DNA from: Bdellovibrionales bacterium
GTDB taxonomy: Bacteria > Bdellovibrionota > Bdellovibrionia > Bdellovibrionales > UBA1609
Assembly (NCBI GenBank): GCA_028279085.1
Contig: JANQSX010000182.1
Location: forward strand, 1-24,223
Direction of reading: 5' to 3'
Length of the DNA stretch: 24,223 bases
Shown here: piece by piece, positions 24,091 to 24,223 of the stretch
How positions within the stretch are numbered: the first letter of the stretch is position 1
Layout of the letters: each line of letters opens with the position of its first letter
Notes under the pieces: generated by a model
Told to the model about the DNA's origin: nothing
The model's database searches: none
What the model saw: the letters and a program-made list of their open reading frames with translations, nothing else
Position numbers and translations under genes: made by a program

Positions 24091-24107
24091 TGTGAAAATT
24101 TTTCACA
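24091..24107. repeat. perfect 17-bp palindrome between the lipoprotein and ABC ATPase genes
   Basis: TGTGAAAA and TTTTCACA flank a single central T. No T-tract follows on the minus strand, so it is more like an operator than a terminator. Its position, about 135 bp upstream of the lipoprotein start and about 20 bp past the upstream gene's stop, fits either regulation of the lipoprotein gene or a hairpin at the end of the transporter gene. Confidence 0.45.
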
Positions 24108-24126
24108 ATTTTTCCGGAAGATAAAG

Positions 24127-24223
24127 TTATAAAATTTCTTGAGGTATTCCAACAGGTATGGAATTGAGTAATTTTTTTGTATAATCTTCTTTAGGGTTTT
24201 TATAAATGTTCAAAGAAGTGTTT
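24127..24223 (-). CDS. C-terminal end of a probable peptide ABC transporter ATPase (5' end outside window)
   Basis: Reading the minus strand in from the window edge gives 31 codons to a TAA at 24129-24127: the peptide includes NIYKNPKEDYTKKLLNSIP. This resembles the C-terminal signature of OppD/OppF/DppF-type ATPases (NPxHxYTxxLLxAIP). Only this tail is in the window, so the assignment is tentative and nothing can be said about the catalytic domain. Confidence 0.5.
   Translation of the reverse strand, partial: NTSLNIYKNPKEDYTKKLLNSIPVGIPQEIL

Overview
The window is AT-rich bacterial chromosome, densely coded, with no rRNA, tRNA, insertion sequence or CRISPR array that I can see. The cell is Gram-negative: it has a TonB/TolA-type envelope protein, a lipobox-bearing lipoprotein, a membrane-anchored LytM-type M23 peptidase and an alanine racemase. 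The complete pst/phoU/phoBR operon is not a chlamydial trait, yet the folate genes have a strikingly Chlamydia-like composition and order. I cannot fix the lineage from sequence alone; a Bdellovibrionota/Oligoflexia-like or host-associated proteobacterial lineage is a guess.

Layout. (1) 1-3866, minus strand: greA, then after a 238-bp gap an overlapping trio of a membrane histidine kinase with an atypical phospho-acceptor region, a GGDEF-like protein that has lost the GGDEF signature, and alanine racemase (cut by the window edge). (2) 3867-4409: a 543-bp gap holding a good greA promoter and several repeats upstream of nrnA. (3) 4410-5414, plus strand: an NrnA-type DHH/DHHA1 phosphoesterase. 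(4) 5457-11900, minus strand: the high-affinity phosphate operon pstS-pstC-pstA-pstB-phoU-phoB-phoR. pstA is interrupted by one in-frame amber codon. The pstS upstream region carries a tandem 11-bp-period repeat that looks like a PhoB box. (5) 12042-12785, plus strand: pdxJ, whose start lies just beyond that box. (6) 12847-17918, minus strand: a close-packed run of a PP2C phosphatase, an M23 peptidase, a CADD-like protein, folB, folKP and a COG1478 ligase. (7) 18018-22296, plus strand: a TonB-like protein, an AceE-type E1 enzyme and trmB. (8) 22326-24223, minus strand: a large unrecognised lipoprotein, then the C-terminal tail of what looks like a peptide ABC transporter ATPase.

The most interesting part is the folate module at 12847-16121. 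CADD (the Chlamydia CT610 family, which replaces PabABC in making p-aminobenzoate), FolB, a fused FolK-FolP and a COG1478 protein (proposed as the FolC replacement in Chlamydia) sit together in the order of the chlamydial folate cluster, but without a folA between folKP and COG1478. The metal-binding and sacrificial-residue positions of CADD appear conserved, so a CADD-dependent, PabABC-independent folate route is a reasonable inference.

The second notable feature is the amber codon in pstA. Reading frame and homology continue unbroken across it, which points to a nonsense mutation or a sequencing error and not to a frameshift or decay.
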